Below are positions 47,664-56,315 of a DNA stretch of 64,000 nt, one piece after another. The notes beneath the pieces are model-generated. The model ran no database searches. It was not told the DNA's origin and saw nothing but the letters and a program-made list of their open reading frames with translations. The stretch spans positions 8,695,501 through 8,759,500 of the forward strand of contig NZ_CP063849.1 in assembly GCF_015277775.1 (NCBI RefSeq), read 5' to 3'. The translations under genes and the position numbers were made by a program. Every line of letters begins with the position of its first letter. Position 1 is the stretch's first letter. Source of the DNA: Paludibaculum fermentans (lineage in GTDB: Bacteria > Acidobacteriota > Terriglobia > Bryobacterales > Bryobacteraceae).

Positions 47664-47692
47664 ATTATAGTCGAAATACTGCGGCGTGCTTA
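47664..47692 (-). promoter_or_regulatory. Promoter of the Crp/Fnr gene
   Basis: On the reverse strand a perfect -10 box TATAAT (47664-47669) and a weak -35 box TAAGCA (47687-47692) are separated by 17 bp. They lie about 68 bp before the Crp/Fnr start codon. Confidence 0.45.
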
Positions 47693-47732
47693 TAGCGGCC
47701 CGTTTATTTTGCCGCCTGTTCGCTTTAGGCGG

Positions 47733-48575
47733 TCAGCGCGATTTGCGCAGGCGTAGGGCAAATTCTTTCCCCTGCGCGAAGTCCGCTTCCAATTCGGCTG
47801 TGGCGTAGCGGGCCCGCAGGGCTTGGGCTTCAGCGATAAACAAGTCGAGAGCCTCCAATATTGACGGCCGGTTGGTCTCGAGAATATCGCGCCATATATC
47901 CCACCCGCTCAAGGCGAGCCGCGTGGAATCGACAAGTCCTGGTCCCGCAGCAGCGGCAATTTGTTCTGAATCAGGATTACGGCCAAGAGATCCTGATAGC
48001 GTTGTGGACAACAACTGTGGCAAATGCGAAGAATGAGCCACGATCCGGTCATGCTGGGCTGGCGATAGCACTCTTGGCACGGCTCCAATCTTCCGGACCC
48101 AGTTGACGAACGCCCGCGACGCTGGCGTCTCCAAGTCGGCCTCGGCCTTGGGGGTCAGCAGATAGGGCCGGCCTGCGAACAATTGGCCCTCAGCGGCCTG
48201 CACGCCGCGCGACTCCTTGCCTGCCATCGGGTGGCCGCCCAGAAACTGAGCCCGTCGCAATTGGGCGCCGCAATCCGCGATTCTTTGCTTCGTGCTGCCG
48301 GCGTCCGTCACCAGGGCGCCTTCTTTGACGAACGCGTCCAGTTGCGGGATGGTCTCGAGAATCGAGTGAATCGGACCGGCCAGATAGACCAGGTCGGCTT
48401 GCGCGCACGCCCGGTCCAGGGACAGACCCTCGTCGATTACCCGGTAACGCAGCGCTTCGGCAATGGTCCGCTCCGAGCTGACCCCGATAATGCGGCCGCC
48501 GAATCCGGCCTCCCTCAGCGCGAGAGCGAACGAGCCGCCGATCAACCCCACCCCAACAATGGCCACCGTCTCCAT
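47733..48575 (-). CDS. tyrA: Prephenate dehydrogenase
   Basis: TyrA oxidises prephenate (or arogenate) to give the tyrosine precursor. The 280-residue protein has an N-terminal NAD-binding motif (VAIVGVGLIGGSFA). The PDH blocks are present (ADLVYLAGPIHSILETIP, VTDAGSTKQRI, FLGGHPMAGKESRGVQAA, AHSSHLPQLL), including the HPMAG substrate His. No ACT domain or chorismate mutase is fused; the latter is a separate gene upstream. It is the last gene of the aromatic operon, 7 bp after the DAHP synthase gene. Confidence 0.93.
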   Translation of the reverse strand: METVAIVGVGLIGGSFALALREAGFGGRIIGVSSERTIAEALRYRVIDEGLSLDRACAQADLVYLAGPIHSILETIPQLDAFVKEGALVTDAGSTKQRIADCGAQLRRAQFLGGHPMAGKESRGVQAAEGQLFAGRPYLLTPKAEADLETPASRAFVNWVRKIGAVPRVLSPAQHDRIVAHSSHLPQLLSTTLSGSLGRNPDSEQIAAAAGPGLVDSTRLALSGWDIWRDILETNRPSILEALDLFIAEAQALRARYATAELEADFAQGKEFALRLRKSR

Positions 48576-48582
48576 GGCTTGC

Positions 48583-49611
48583 CTAGATCGTCCTGCCGAC
48601 GGCTGGCGCGATGTTGTGGAGTTGTCCCATCAATTCCGCAAACTGCTCGGGACTCAACGACTGGGCTCCGTCCACCAGAGCCGCATCGGGATCGGGGTGG
48701 ACGTCGATCAGCAAGCCGTCCGCACCGGCGGCCACGGAGGCCCGCGCCATCGGTGTCACCTTGTCGCGTCGCCCGGTGGCGTGCGACGGGTCGGCCATGA
48801 TCGGCAAATGCGACAATTTGTGCGCCACCGGAATGGCCGAAATGTCCATCGTGCTGCGGGTGTCCGCCTCAAAGGTGCGGATACCCCGCTCGCAAAGCAC
48901 AACCTCATAGTTGCCGCCCAGCAGGATGTACTCCGCCGACAGCAGCAGCTCTTCCATCGTCGAGGCCACACCGCGCTTCAGCAGGACGGGCTTGCGCACC
49001 TCGCCCAAACCGCGCAGCAGGACGTAGTTCTGCATGTGGCGCGACCCCACCATGAACATGTCGGAATACGCGTCCACCAAGCCAAGTTGGGAGAGGTCGA
49101 TCACCTCGGAGCAGACGAATAGCCCGAACTCGTCCGCCGCCTGGCGCACGAGCTGGAGCCCGGCTTCACCCAGGCCTTGGAACTGGTAGGGGGAGTTTCT
49201 CGGCCGGAACGCACCCGCCCTCAGGAAACGAGCTCCCGCCTTTGCTACGGCCTCAGCGGTGCGCCGCACCTGGTCTTCGCTTTCGACGCTGGGTGGCCCG
49301 GCCATCACGACGACTCTTTGGCCGCCGATCTCCACCGTGCCCGCACCTGCCCGCTCCAGCTTCACCACCGTGCCTTCCGGCCGGAAGCGCCGGCTGGCCA
49401 GCTTGTACGGCGACATCACGCGCAAACACTCTTTGACTCCGTCCATCACCCGGAACTCTTCCGGATCCACCACTTCGGCCGGGCCCACTCCGCCCAATAC
49501 CGTGTGCACTACGCCCGTCGAGCGGTGCACGGAGAATTCGAGGTTCACCAGCTTTGTGATGACGTTTTGAATCTGCTCCTCGGTCGCGCCTTGCTCCATC
49601 ACGACGATCAT
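48583..49611 (-). CDS. aroF: 3-deoxy-7-phosphoheptulonate (DAHP) synthase
   Basis: DAHP synthase catalyses the first step of the shikimate pathway. The 342-residue protein is of the type I-beta kind, with an N-terminal regulatory ferredoxin/ACT-like domain (about residues 1-70, MIVVMEQGATEEQIQNVITKL). The TIM barrel carries KPVLLKRG, EVVLCERGIRTFE and DPSHATGRRDKV. The N-terminal domain gives allosteric feedback in relatives such as the Thermotoga enzyme. It overlaps the chorismate mutase gene by 4 bp. Confidence 0.94.
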   Translation of the reverse strand: MIVVMEQGATEEQIQNVITKLVNLEFSVHRSTGVVHTVLGGVGPAEVVDPEEFRVMDGVKECLRVMSPYKLASRRFRPEGTVVKLERAGAGTVEIGGQRVVVMAGPPSVESEDQVRRTAEAVAKAGARFLRAGAFRPRNSPYQFQGLGEAGLQLVRQAADEFGLFVCSEVIDLSQLGLVDAYSDMFMVGSRHMQNYVLLRGLGEVRKPVLLKRGVASTMEELLLSAEYILLGGNYEVVLCERGIRTFEADTRSTMDISAIPVAHKLSHLPIMADPSHATGRRDKVTPMARASVAAGADGLLIDVHPDPDAALVDGAQSLSPEQFAELMGQLHNIAPAVGRTI

Positions 49612-49910
49612 TTGGTTTTATCCCTTTCCATGCGCTCGCGTTGCAGGGTACGCATCTCGTCAATGATGCGTTCGAACAACCGCCGTACCGCGCCCTCGGA
49701 TAGGGGGCCGCGGTTGCCCTGCAGCACGTTGCGGAATACTTCATCTTCCCGCTTTGGCTCGTAGATTGGCATGGTCATCGTCTTCTTGATGTCGCCAATG
49801 CGGGAAACCACGTCTGCCCGCTCGTTGAAGAGCGCCAGAATTCTCAGGTCGACGTCGTCGATCAGGGTACGCAGGTCGGCTAACGCTGCCTGTGCTTCTT
49901 CATTCGTCAT
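49608..49910 (-). CDS. AroQ-type chorismate mutase
   Basis: This is a 100-residue all-helical chorismate mutase that turns chorismate into prephenate. The family pattern is LRTLIDDVDLRILALFNERADVVSRIGDIKK..IYEPKREDEVFRNVLQGNRGPLSEGAVRRLFERIIDEM, with the active-site Arg, Lys and Glu positions. It overlaps aroF (4 bp) and trpA (4 bp), so it is coupled to both the tyrosine and tryptophan arms. Confidence 0.93.
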   Translation of the reverse strand: MTNEEAQAALADLRTLIDDVDLRILALFNERADVVSRIGDIKKTMTMPIYEPKREDEVFRNVLQGNRGPLSEGAVRRLFERIIDEMRTLQRERMERDKTK

Positions 49911-50707
49911 GGCCGCCCGCTCAACCCCCGAGTGAATGATTCCAACTGCGCCGCCAGGTCGGCCGAGGCTCCGTGCTCCTCCACCACCCGCATGAACGCA
50001 CTGCCCACCACCACGCCATCGGCGTAGCCGCCAATCGCTTCCACATGCTCGCGCCGGGAGATGCCAAAGCCCACTGCCACCGGCAGCGGGGTCAGGGCCT
50101 TGAGCTGCGAGACCAGTTCGTGAACGCCGCCCGCGACCGTAGCCTGCTCACCGGTCACACCCGTCCGCGACACCACATAAACGAAGCCTGTCGAATACTC
50201 GGCCACCAGCTTCAGGCGCCGCTCCGTGCTCGTCGGCGCGGCCAGGAACACTGTGTCGAGCCCGTGCTTCTTCATCGCCGCAACGGTCGAATCAGCTTCC
50301 TCTACACTCAAATCGGTGAACAGGCACCCATCCACCCCGGCTGCCCGCGCCTCCGTGCACAGCCTGTCGAAGCCGTAGCGCAGCAACGGGTTCATGTAGC
50401 TGAACAGGATGATCGGCATCGCACTGCGCGCCCTGATCTCTTTGGCTATCTCCAGGACCCGGGCTACGGTCGTCCCGGCGTGCAGCGCCCGGTCCGATGC
50501 GTGCTGAATCACCGGGCCGTCCGCGATGGGATCGGAGAAGGGAACACCCAGTTCCAGCACATCCGCTCCGCCGCGCTCCAGCGCCAGCGCCAGTTCCACC
50601 GTGCGGTCCGGGTGCGGATCCCCGGCGGTCAGATAGGCGACCAGGGCCGGCCGGCCGGCTTGCTTGCACGCCTCGAAACAGCGCGCGATCCGTTCACTAC
50701 TCGGCAT
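49907..50707 (-). CDS. trpA: Tryptophan synthase alpha subunit
   Basis: TrpA splits indole-3-glycerol phosphate to indole, which passes to TrpB. The 266-residue barrel has the catalytic Glu and Asp in [21 protein letters not shown]. The C-terminal [17 protein letters not shown] block carries the phosphate site. Its start overlaps the trpB stop by 11 bp. Confidence 0.95.
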   Translation of the reverse strand: MPSSERIARCFEACKQAGRPALVAYLTAGDPHPDRTVELALALERGGADVLELGVPFSDPIADGPVIQHASDRALHAGTTVARVLEIAKEIRARSAMPIILFSYMNPLLRYGFDRLCTEARAAGVDGCLFTDLSVEEADSTVAAMKKHGLDTVFLAAPTSTERRLKLVAEYSTGFVYVVSRTGVTGEQATVAGGVHELVSQLKALTPLPVAVGFGISRREHVEAIGGYADGVVVGSAFMRVVEEHGASADLAAQLESFTRGLSGRP

Positions 50708-51911
50708 CGTCTTTGTCCAGTTCTGGGAAGTTCTCGCGGTAGATGTCAGTATCCTTGTCTCCGCGGCCCGAGAGATTGATCAGGTAGACTTCGTCCTTCG
50801 CCCCGGGCGCCCGCCGTAGCGCTTCCGCCACGGCATGCGCCGACTCCAGCGCCGGGATAATGCCTTCGGTCCGCGCCAGGGTTTTGGCTGCAGCCAAAGC
50901 AGCTGTGTCAGTCGCAGAGACATACTCCGCCCGGCCCTGATCGTGCAGCCAGGCATGCTCCGGGCCCACCAGCGCATAATCCAGGCCGGCCGAGACCGAG
51001 TGCGTCAGCGACACTTGCCCGTCTTCATTCTGCAGGAGATAACTGTACGCGCCCTGCAGCACGCCGGGGGAGCCGCCCGAGAACCGTGCCGCATGCTCGC
51101 CCAACTGCCCGCTGCGTCCGCCCGCTTCCACTCCAACCAGCTTCACGCCGGCATCCCCGATAAAGGCCGTGAATACGCCAATCGCGTTCGAGCCGCCGCC
51201 CACACACGCAAAAATCGTATCCGGCAGCCGGCCGATCCGCTCCAGGAACTGGGCGCGCGCTTCGTCACCTGTGCAGCGGTGGAACTCCCGCACCATCATC
51301 GGGTAAGGATGCGACCCCAGCGCCGAGCCCAGCAGGTAGTGCGTGCTCGATACGTTGGTCACCCAGTCGCGCATCGCCTCGCTCACGGCGTCCTTCAAGG
51401 TCCGGCTGCCGCTGGTCACGCTCACGACGCGGGCGCCCAGCATGCGCATGCGGAACACATTCAGCCGCTGCCGGCGCATATCCTCCTCACCCATGTAGAC
51501 GACGCATTCCAGCCCGAATAAGGCGCAAACCGTAGCCGTGGCCACGCCGTGCTGTCCGGCGCCGGTCTCGGCGATGATCCGCTGCTTGCCCATGCGCCGC
51601 GCCAGCAGGATCTGCCCCAGGCAGTTGTTGATCTTGTGGGCGCCTGTATGCAGCAGGTCTTCCCGCTTGATGAAGATCCGCGCCCCGCCCAGCGTCTGGC
51701 TCAGCCGCTTCGCTTCGTACAGCGGCGTCGGACGTCCGGCAAAGTTGGCCAGCAGGTCCTTCAGCTCCGCCCGGAAGCCTTCGTCCTGCTGCGCTTCGTG
51801 GAATGCCCGCTCCAACTCCTCCAGCGGAGCCATCAGCGTCTCCGGGACATAACGCCCGCCATACGGCCCGAAGTGGCCGCCGGCGTCCGGTGTTTGTGTA
51901 GTTGTGCTCAT
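50697..51911 (-). CDS. trpB: Tryptophan synthase beta subunit
   Basis: TrpB is the PLP enzyme that joins indole with serine. The 404-residue protein starts [26 protein letters not shown] and has the PLP lysine in HTGAHKINN, plus the GGGSNAIG phosphate loop. I chose the ATG at 51911, which overlaps the trpF stop by 4 bp. The frame extends 33 residues upstream into trpF without family similarity. Confidence 0.95.
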   Translation of the reverse strand: MSTTTQTPDAGGHFGPYGGRYVPETLMAPLEELERAFHEAQQDEGFRAELKDLLANFAGRPTPLYEAKRLSQTLGGARIFIKREDLLHTGAHKINNCLGQILLARRMGKQRIIAETGAGQHGVATATVCALFGLECVVYMGEEDMRRQRLNVFRMRMLGARVVSVTSGSRTLKDAVSEAMRDWVTNVSSTHYLLGSALGSHPYPMMVREFHRCTGDEARAQFLERIGRLPDTIFACVGGGSNAIGVFTAFIGDAGVKLVGVEAGGRSGQLGEHAARFSGGSPGVLQGAYSYLLQNEDGQVSLTHSVSAGLDYALVGPEHAWLHDQGRAEYVSATDTAALAAAKTLARTEGIIPALESAHAVAEALRRAPGAKDEVYLINLSGRGDKDTDIYRENFPELDKDDAE

Positions 51912-52510
51912 AATCTTGTTTGCCGTACGGCCCTCAGGAACTCCGAGACCTTGCCGTGGTCTTTCCGCCCCGGTGCCCGCTCCAGTCGCGAACAGGCGTC
52001 CACGCCCCACGGCCGCACCTGCTCAATCGCCTCGGCCACATTCTCCGGCCCCAGGCCGCCCGCCAGCACGATCCGGCCCGGCAGATCCATGGCTAGGGAC
52101 CAGTCGAATGTACGGCCCGTGCCCCCGCGCAACGCTCCGCTTGGCGTATCAATCAGATACGCCTCCGCGCCGCCTGCTTCTATTCTCTCCCTCAGGCCTT
52201 CGCTGGTGGCGGACCATGCCAGCCACAGCCGCAGCCCGTCCAGTTCCGCCGGCTGGCCGTGCAACTGGGCGACATCCAGCCCGGCGGTCTCCATCACCTC
52301 GCGCACGTGGGCGGCCTCGGCGTCGACGAATACCCCGACCCGCAGCACCCGCCCGGCGAGCGCATCCGTAATCGGCCGCGCCGCCTCAGGCGCGATATAA
52401 CGCGGACTGCGGGGCCAGAAGTTGAAACCCAACCCATCAGCCCCGGCTTCCACTGCCTGGACGGCATCCTCCATGCTCGTAATGCCGCAGATCTTGACGA
52501 AGGTGCTCAT
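51908..52510 (-). CDS. trpF: Phosphoribosylanthranilate isomerase
   Basis: TrpF is the 200-residue barrel that isomerises phosphoribosylanthranilate. It has the N-terminal [12 protein letters not shown] (catalytic Cys), a VGVFVDAE block, and near the C terminus [30 protein letters not shown], where the catalytic Asp lies. The usual VDVSSGVE is read here as VDACSRLE. It overlaps both neighbours by 4 bp. Confidence 0.93.
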   Translation of the reverse strand: MSTFVKICGITSMEDAVQAVEAGADGLGFNFWPRSPRYIAPEAARPITDALAGRVLRVGVFVDAEAAHVREVMETAGLDVAQLHGQPAELDGLRLWLAWSATSEGLRERIEAGGAEAYLIDTPSGALRGGTGRTFDWSLAMDLPGRIVLAGGLGPENVAEAIEQVRPWGVDACSRLERAPGRKDHGKVSEFLRAVRQTRL

Positions 52511-53292
52511 CCGATCAGCGCCTTCAGCGCCGCCGTCGGATCGTTCGATTTCATGAGGTGCTCGCCCACCAGGAAGGCGTGGAAACCCGAGGCGGTCAGC
52601 CGCTCGACATCGGCCCGCGAGTGGATCCCGCTCTCCGCCACCTTCAGCATCGAGGCCGGCATACGTGCCGCCAGCCGTTCGCTGGTTTCCAGGCTCACCT
52701 CAAAGGTCCGCAGGTTGCGATTGTTCACGCCGATGATCTCGGCGCCGCTCTCCAGTGCCTTGTCCAGATCTTCCTCGTCGTGTACTTCCACCAGGCTCGA
52801 CAGCTCAAACCGCGAGGCCAGCTCCCGGAGATGCTGCAGCTCCTCCCGAGAGAGGATCGCCGCAATCAGTAGGATGGCGTCCGCACCGCTGGCCGCCGCC
52901 TCCAGCACGTCGATCTCATCAATGGTGAAGTCCTTGCGCAGCACCGGCAGGAACACCGTGGCTCGCGCCGTCTTCAGATCGCTGAGACTGCCCTGGAAGA
53001 ACTGCTTGTCCGTCAGGACCGAGAGGGCCGCCGCACCGCCCTCAGAGTATTGCTTGGCCTGCAGGCCCGGATTGAAATCGTGGCTCAGGACGCCCTTGCT
53101 GGGCGAGGCCTTCTTGATCTCGGAGATGATGGCCGGCTGCTTCTTCAGCAGCGCCTGCCGGAAATCGCGCCTCTGCCCTTTCTGGAAGTTAGCGCTCTGC
53201 TCGATACTCCGCCGGAGCTTGCTCTTCTCAGCGACTTCTTGGCGCTTGACCTCGACAATGCGGGCGAGGATGTCAGGAATAGATGCGGACAT
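52507..53292 (-). CDS. trpC: Indole-3-glycerol phosphate synthase
   Basis: TrpC closes the indole ring from CdRP. The 261-residue barrel has ISEIKKASPSKGVL (catalytic Lys), VLRKDF and GVNNRNLRTFEV. It is the first biosynthetic gene of the operon. trpE, trpG and trpD are absent from this window and must be elsewhere. It starts 43 bp after a TonB receptor gene on the same strand. Confidence 0.95.
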   Translation of the reverse strand: MSASIPDILARIVEVKRQEVAEKSKLRRSIEQSANFQKGQRRDFRQALLKKQPAIISEIKKASPSKGVLSHDFNPGLQAKQYSEGGAAALSVLTDKQFFQGSLSDLKTARATVFLPVLRKDFTIDEIDVLEAAASGADAILLIAAILSREELQHLRELASRFELSSLVEVHDEEDLDKALESGAEIIGVNNRNLRTFEVSLETSERLAARMPASMLKVAESGIHSRADVERLTASGFHAFLVGEHLMKSNDPTAALKALIG

Positions 53293-53335
53293 CAGGGGAA
53301 TCTCCTACGATATCAAATGCTTGGAGACGGGGCGG

Positions 53336-55273
53336 CTAGCGGAGGTTCCAGCGCAGCCCCAATCGCCAAAGCCGGGGCGCCCCCGTCAGCACCGTCGGGC
53401 TGAAGCCCACCGCATATTCACGGTCCAGGGCATTCTCCAGGGCGAATGTCGCCATCACGTTGTGGGTCAACTGCTGCCGCGCGGCCAGGTGGAGCACCGC
53501 GAAACCCGGCAGCAGGAACGAGTTCCTGTCGTCCTCAAACTGCAGGCCCGCCGCGCGCAGCCCGCCGCTGACCAGGGTCCGGCCGCGCGACCAGGTCAGC
53601 AGCGCCGACCCCTGATGCTTCGGGATCTGCGGCACCCGCTCACCGGTCGCATAGCGTGAGTCGGCCAGTAGATAAGATGCCTCACCCCGCCAGGCGCCCC
53701 AGCGGTGGGAAGCCGTCGCTTCCACTCCGCGCGACGTCGTGGCGGCGGCATTGAACCGCTGCCTCGTGATCAGGGTGGGCGTCACCGACAGCGTCACGTT
53801 CGTCACCAGGCCGTCCAGCCGGTTGTCGAAGCCCGTCAACGAGATCCGCGTTGTGCCGGCGCTAAAGTCCACCCCCGCTTCCACACCCCGCAGCGACTCA
53901 GGCTGCAGCGCCGGATTCGCCAGTGTCAGCGCGTTGCCCACCCGGAACTGGCGGTACAGTTCGTTCAGGGTCGGCGCGCGGAATGCCCGGTAGGCCGACG
54001 TGCGGAATCGCCACCGCTCCAGCCCCACCGTGACGCCTCCGCTGGGACTCCAGAACGCCGTCCCGTTGCCCGCGTCGCTACCGCGCAAGCCGCCGTAGAG
54101 CCGCACAATCCCAATGGCCAGGTCCCCCTGGCTGAACAGCCCGTACTGCATCTGGGTGCCGCCGCCCACGCGCGAGCCCGCCGGATAGACCCGCTCCAGC
54201 GAATACCCCTCAGAGCGGTTGAAGTCGCCGCCCGACAACAGGTGCCACTTCACGCCCGACTTGCGCCACAGCCCGGCGCCGCCGGTCGACTCCGCCGGCA
54301 CACTCTGCCGCAGGGTCAGCGACTCAGTCAGGCGCCCGGCTCCGATGGACGAGAACGTCGCGTGGAACTCCTCGCGGTTGTGATAGCCCAGCAAGGTGAA
54401 GGTGGAAGAGCCCTGTTCCCGCGTGTAGTTGGCGGCCACCGTGCCCAGGATGGTCGAATTCTGGGTGAGCGTCGAGCCGTTGTCCCGCTCTTCGCTGAGC
54501 GCATCCAGCCTCAGGAACAGCTTGTCATGCTGGGTGAAGTAGTCGGCGCGGACCGTGCCGGTGGCAAACTTGATGTTGGCTTTCGTATCGATGGGTCCGC
54601 GCGCATAGGCCGGTACGATGTAATACCCGTCCGTGGTGAACCCGCGGCCGTTGCCGGAGACCGCCCAGCTCTGCCCCAGGTAGATCGAGCCCGCGCCCTC
54701 CACCATATGGCTCTGCTGGTTGCCGCCCTCATAGCCGAGCCAGGCCCGGCTCTTCTGCGGCTCCTTCGAGAAGAGTGTCACCGCACCGCCCATGGCCTTG
54801 TCGCCAAAGACACTGGTGGAGGCTCCGCGCGAGACTTCCACGCGGTCTAACTCCTCTGGATTCACACGAGTCCAGTAGATCCAGCCCCCAAAGGGGCTGT
54901 TCAGCGGAACACCGTCCCACAGCACCACGCTCCGGCTGGCGCCGCTCGAGCCGATCCCTCGCAGGCTCACGCCTTGCGTGGTCGGATTGGCCACCAGCGA
55001 GGACGATCGCCGGAACAGCGAAAAACCCGGGACCAGCCGCAGCCGGTCATCCATATTGACGCCCGGAGCCTGTTGCACCTGCTGCGCATTCAACACGGTC
55101 AAGGCAGCCGGAGCCTCGGTGCTCACGTGCTCCGTCACCGTGATTGTCGTCTTAACTGGTTCCGGCTCAGTCTTTTGCTGTGAATGCCCAATGGTCGGGA
55201 GCCAGAATGCGAGCGTTGTTCCAATCGCAATCTTCCAGCCGGCGCGGCGATGAGGTAAAGACGATGGCAACAC
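53336..55273 (-). CDS. TonB-dependent outer-membrane receptor
   Basis: This is a 645-residue receptor. A signal peptide (IAIGTTLAFWLPTIGHS) is followed by a TonB-box-like TITVTE (about residues 43-48). The plug has LRLVPGFSLF, NPTTQGVSLRGIG and PEELDRVEVSRGASTSVFGDKAMGGAVTLFS, and the barrel ends in WRLGLRWNLR. The GTG at 55273 is the likely start, since no in-frame start lies between it and the signal sequence, except the TTG one codon later. It therefore overlaps the DUF58 gene by 107 bp. The ligand is unknown, and no cobalamin riboswitch or siderophore gene was seen. Confidence 0.88.
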   Translation of the reverse strand: MLPSSLPHRRAGWKIAIGTTLAFWLPTIGHSQQKTEPEPVKTTITVTEHVSTEAPAALTVLNAQQVQQAPGVNMDDRLRLVPGFSLFRRSSSLVANPTTQGVSLRGIGSSGASRSVVLWDGVPLNSPFGGWIYWTRVNPEELDRVEVSRGASTSVFGDKAMGGAVTLFSKEPQKSRAWLGYEGGNQQSHMVEGAGSIYLGQSWAVSGNGRGFTTDGYYIVPAYARGPIDTKANIKFATGTVRADYFTQHDKLFLRLDALSEERDNGSTLTQNSTILGTVAANYTREQGSSTFTLLGYHNREEFHATFSSIGAGRLTESLTLRQSVPAESTGGAGLWRKSGVKWHLLSGGDFNRSEGYSLERVYPAGSRVGGGTQMQYGLFSQGDLAIGIVRLYGGLRGSDAGNGTAFWSPSGGVTVGLERWRFRTSAYRAFRAPTLNELYRQFRVGNALTLANPALQPESLRGVEAGVDFSAGTTRISLTGFDNRLDGLVTNVTLSVTPTLITRQRFNAAATTSRGVEATASHRWGAWRGEASYLLADSRYATGERVPQIPKHQGSALLTWSRGRTLVSGGLRAAGLQFEDDRNSFLLPGFAVLHLAARQQLTHNVMATFALENALDREYAVGFSPTVLTGAPRLWRLGLRWNLR

Positions 55274-56258
55274 TCTCTTCTTCCAGGTTCCTGAGGGGCG
55301 CGGCCCTGTGTCTGCATTCCACCAGAGCCAGATACTTCAGGATAACGTACACATCGCCTTCCACCGGAGTCAGTACTTCAAAGTCCTGGGTTCGGAACCG
55401 GACTCGCGACCCGCCCTGGATGCATCGCCAGGCCAGGAACGCACAGCATTCCACTGCCTGCTCGAACCACTCCTCCTGCTCCCGTGGCACTTCCAGGTCC
55501 AGGAACAGCGTGATCAGGTGCTCCTGCTCGCGCGCGAACTCCCTCACCTGCAACTCGCCGGTATGCGCCGTGGCCCGCCAGTCCACGTGCCGGGCGCTTT
55601 CCATCATTTCGTAGGGACGGATCCGGTAGAAGTCGTGGCCGCGCCCGCGGAAGCGCGTCTCGGCTTCTCCGTTGACGTCGGCCAGGATCTGCTCAAACCC
55701 GGGCTGGGGTTCCAGGGCGGGATAAACCAGTACGTCCCGCTTCATCGTCACCCGCGCCCGGCGCTCGGCGAAGCCGAACGGGAATCTCGACGAGAACAGG
55801 AAGCTGTCTTCCGTGCGCAGGCCCCGCCGTCCGAAGCGGACCTCCACCGTCGTCTCAATCGACCCGCCGCCCGGGATCACGGGGAAGTAGAGATCCGTTG
55901 TGAAGACACTGTCCTCGACGCCGACCAGCCGGATGGAAAACGAGGGCATCCAGTGCTTTTCGTTCCGCAGCACGACCTTTGCCGCCACGGGCCTTTTGGC
56001 CGCGATATGGTCGGGCAGTTGGATGTCGAGCTCCAGGCCGGCGATCCCGATGCGGCTGACGAAACTGCTCACCAGCAGGGTGGCGAGCATCGCTGCCAGC
56101 ATCAGGAAGAGGAGATTGTTGGCCGAGGCGAACGCCGCGAATCCGGTCAGCGCCAAGGCGAGCAGGAATACCAGGCCGGTGGAGGTCACGCGCTCGCGAA
56201 CCCGAGCCTCCAGCCAGTGCTTGAGCTCTAACCGCTTCCTGCGTATCGAAGATCGCAT
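55167..56258 (-). CDS. DUF58-family membrane-anchored protein
   Basis: This 363-residue protein has two N-terminal helices (TGLVFLLALALTGFAAFA, NNLLFLMLAAMLATLLVSSF) and a long beta-rich part, followed by the DUF58 block (FRGRGHDFYRIRPYEMMESARHVDWRATAHTGELQVREFAREQEHLITLFLD). DUF58 proteins usually accompany MoxR ATPases and VWA proteins, which are absent here. The ATG at 56258 was preferred to one 13 codons upstream, which lies only 18 bp from the divergent permease start. Confidence 0.85.
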   Translation of the reverse strand: MRSSIRRKRLELKHWLEARVRERVTSTGLVFLLALALTGFAAFASANNLLFLMLAAMLATLLVSSFVSRIGIAGLELDIQLPDHIAAKRPVAAKVVLRNEKHWMPSFSIRLVGVEDSVFTTDLYFPVIPGGGSIETTVEVRFGRRGLRTEDSFLFSSRFPFGFAERRARVTMKRDVLVYPALEPQPGFEQILADVNGEAETRFRGRGHDFYRIRPYEMMESARHVDWRATAHTGELQVREFAREQEHLITLFLDLEVPREQEEWFEQAVECCAFLAWRCIQGGSRVRFRTQDFEVLTPVEGDVYVILKYLALVECRHRAAPLRNLEEESVAIVFTSSPRRLEDCDWNNARILAPDHWAFTAKD

Positions 56259-56315
56259 CGCTGGTCTTGTCCGGCCGGGCGCGTTCGATCCCAACATGGC
56301 ACAATCAAAGTTCTC

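Noticed and set aside
47712-47732. Terminator directly after tyrA (CCGCCT/AGGCGG hairpin)
   Set aside because: The stem is only 6 bp and the reverse-strand sequence after it is A-rich, not U-rich, so it does not meet the terminator pattern.
53336-55273. Cobalamin receptor BtuB with a B12 riboswitch
   Set aside because: No riboswitch-like leader exists because the gene starts inside the preceding gene, and the plug sequence does not specify a ligand.
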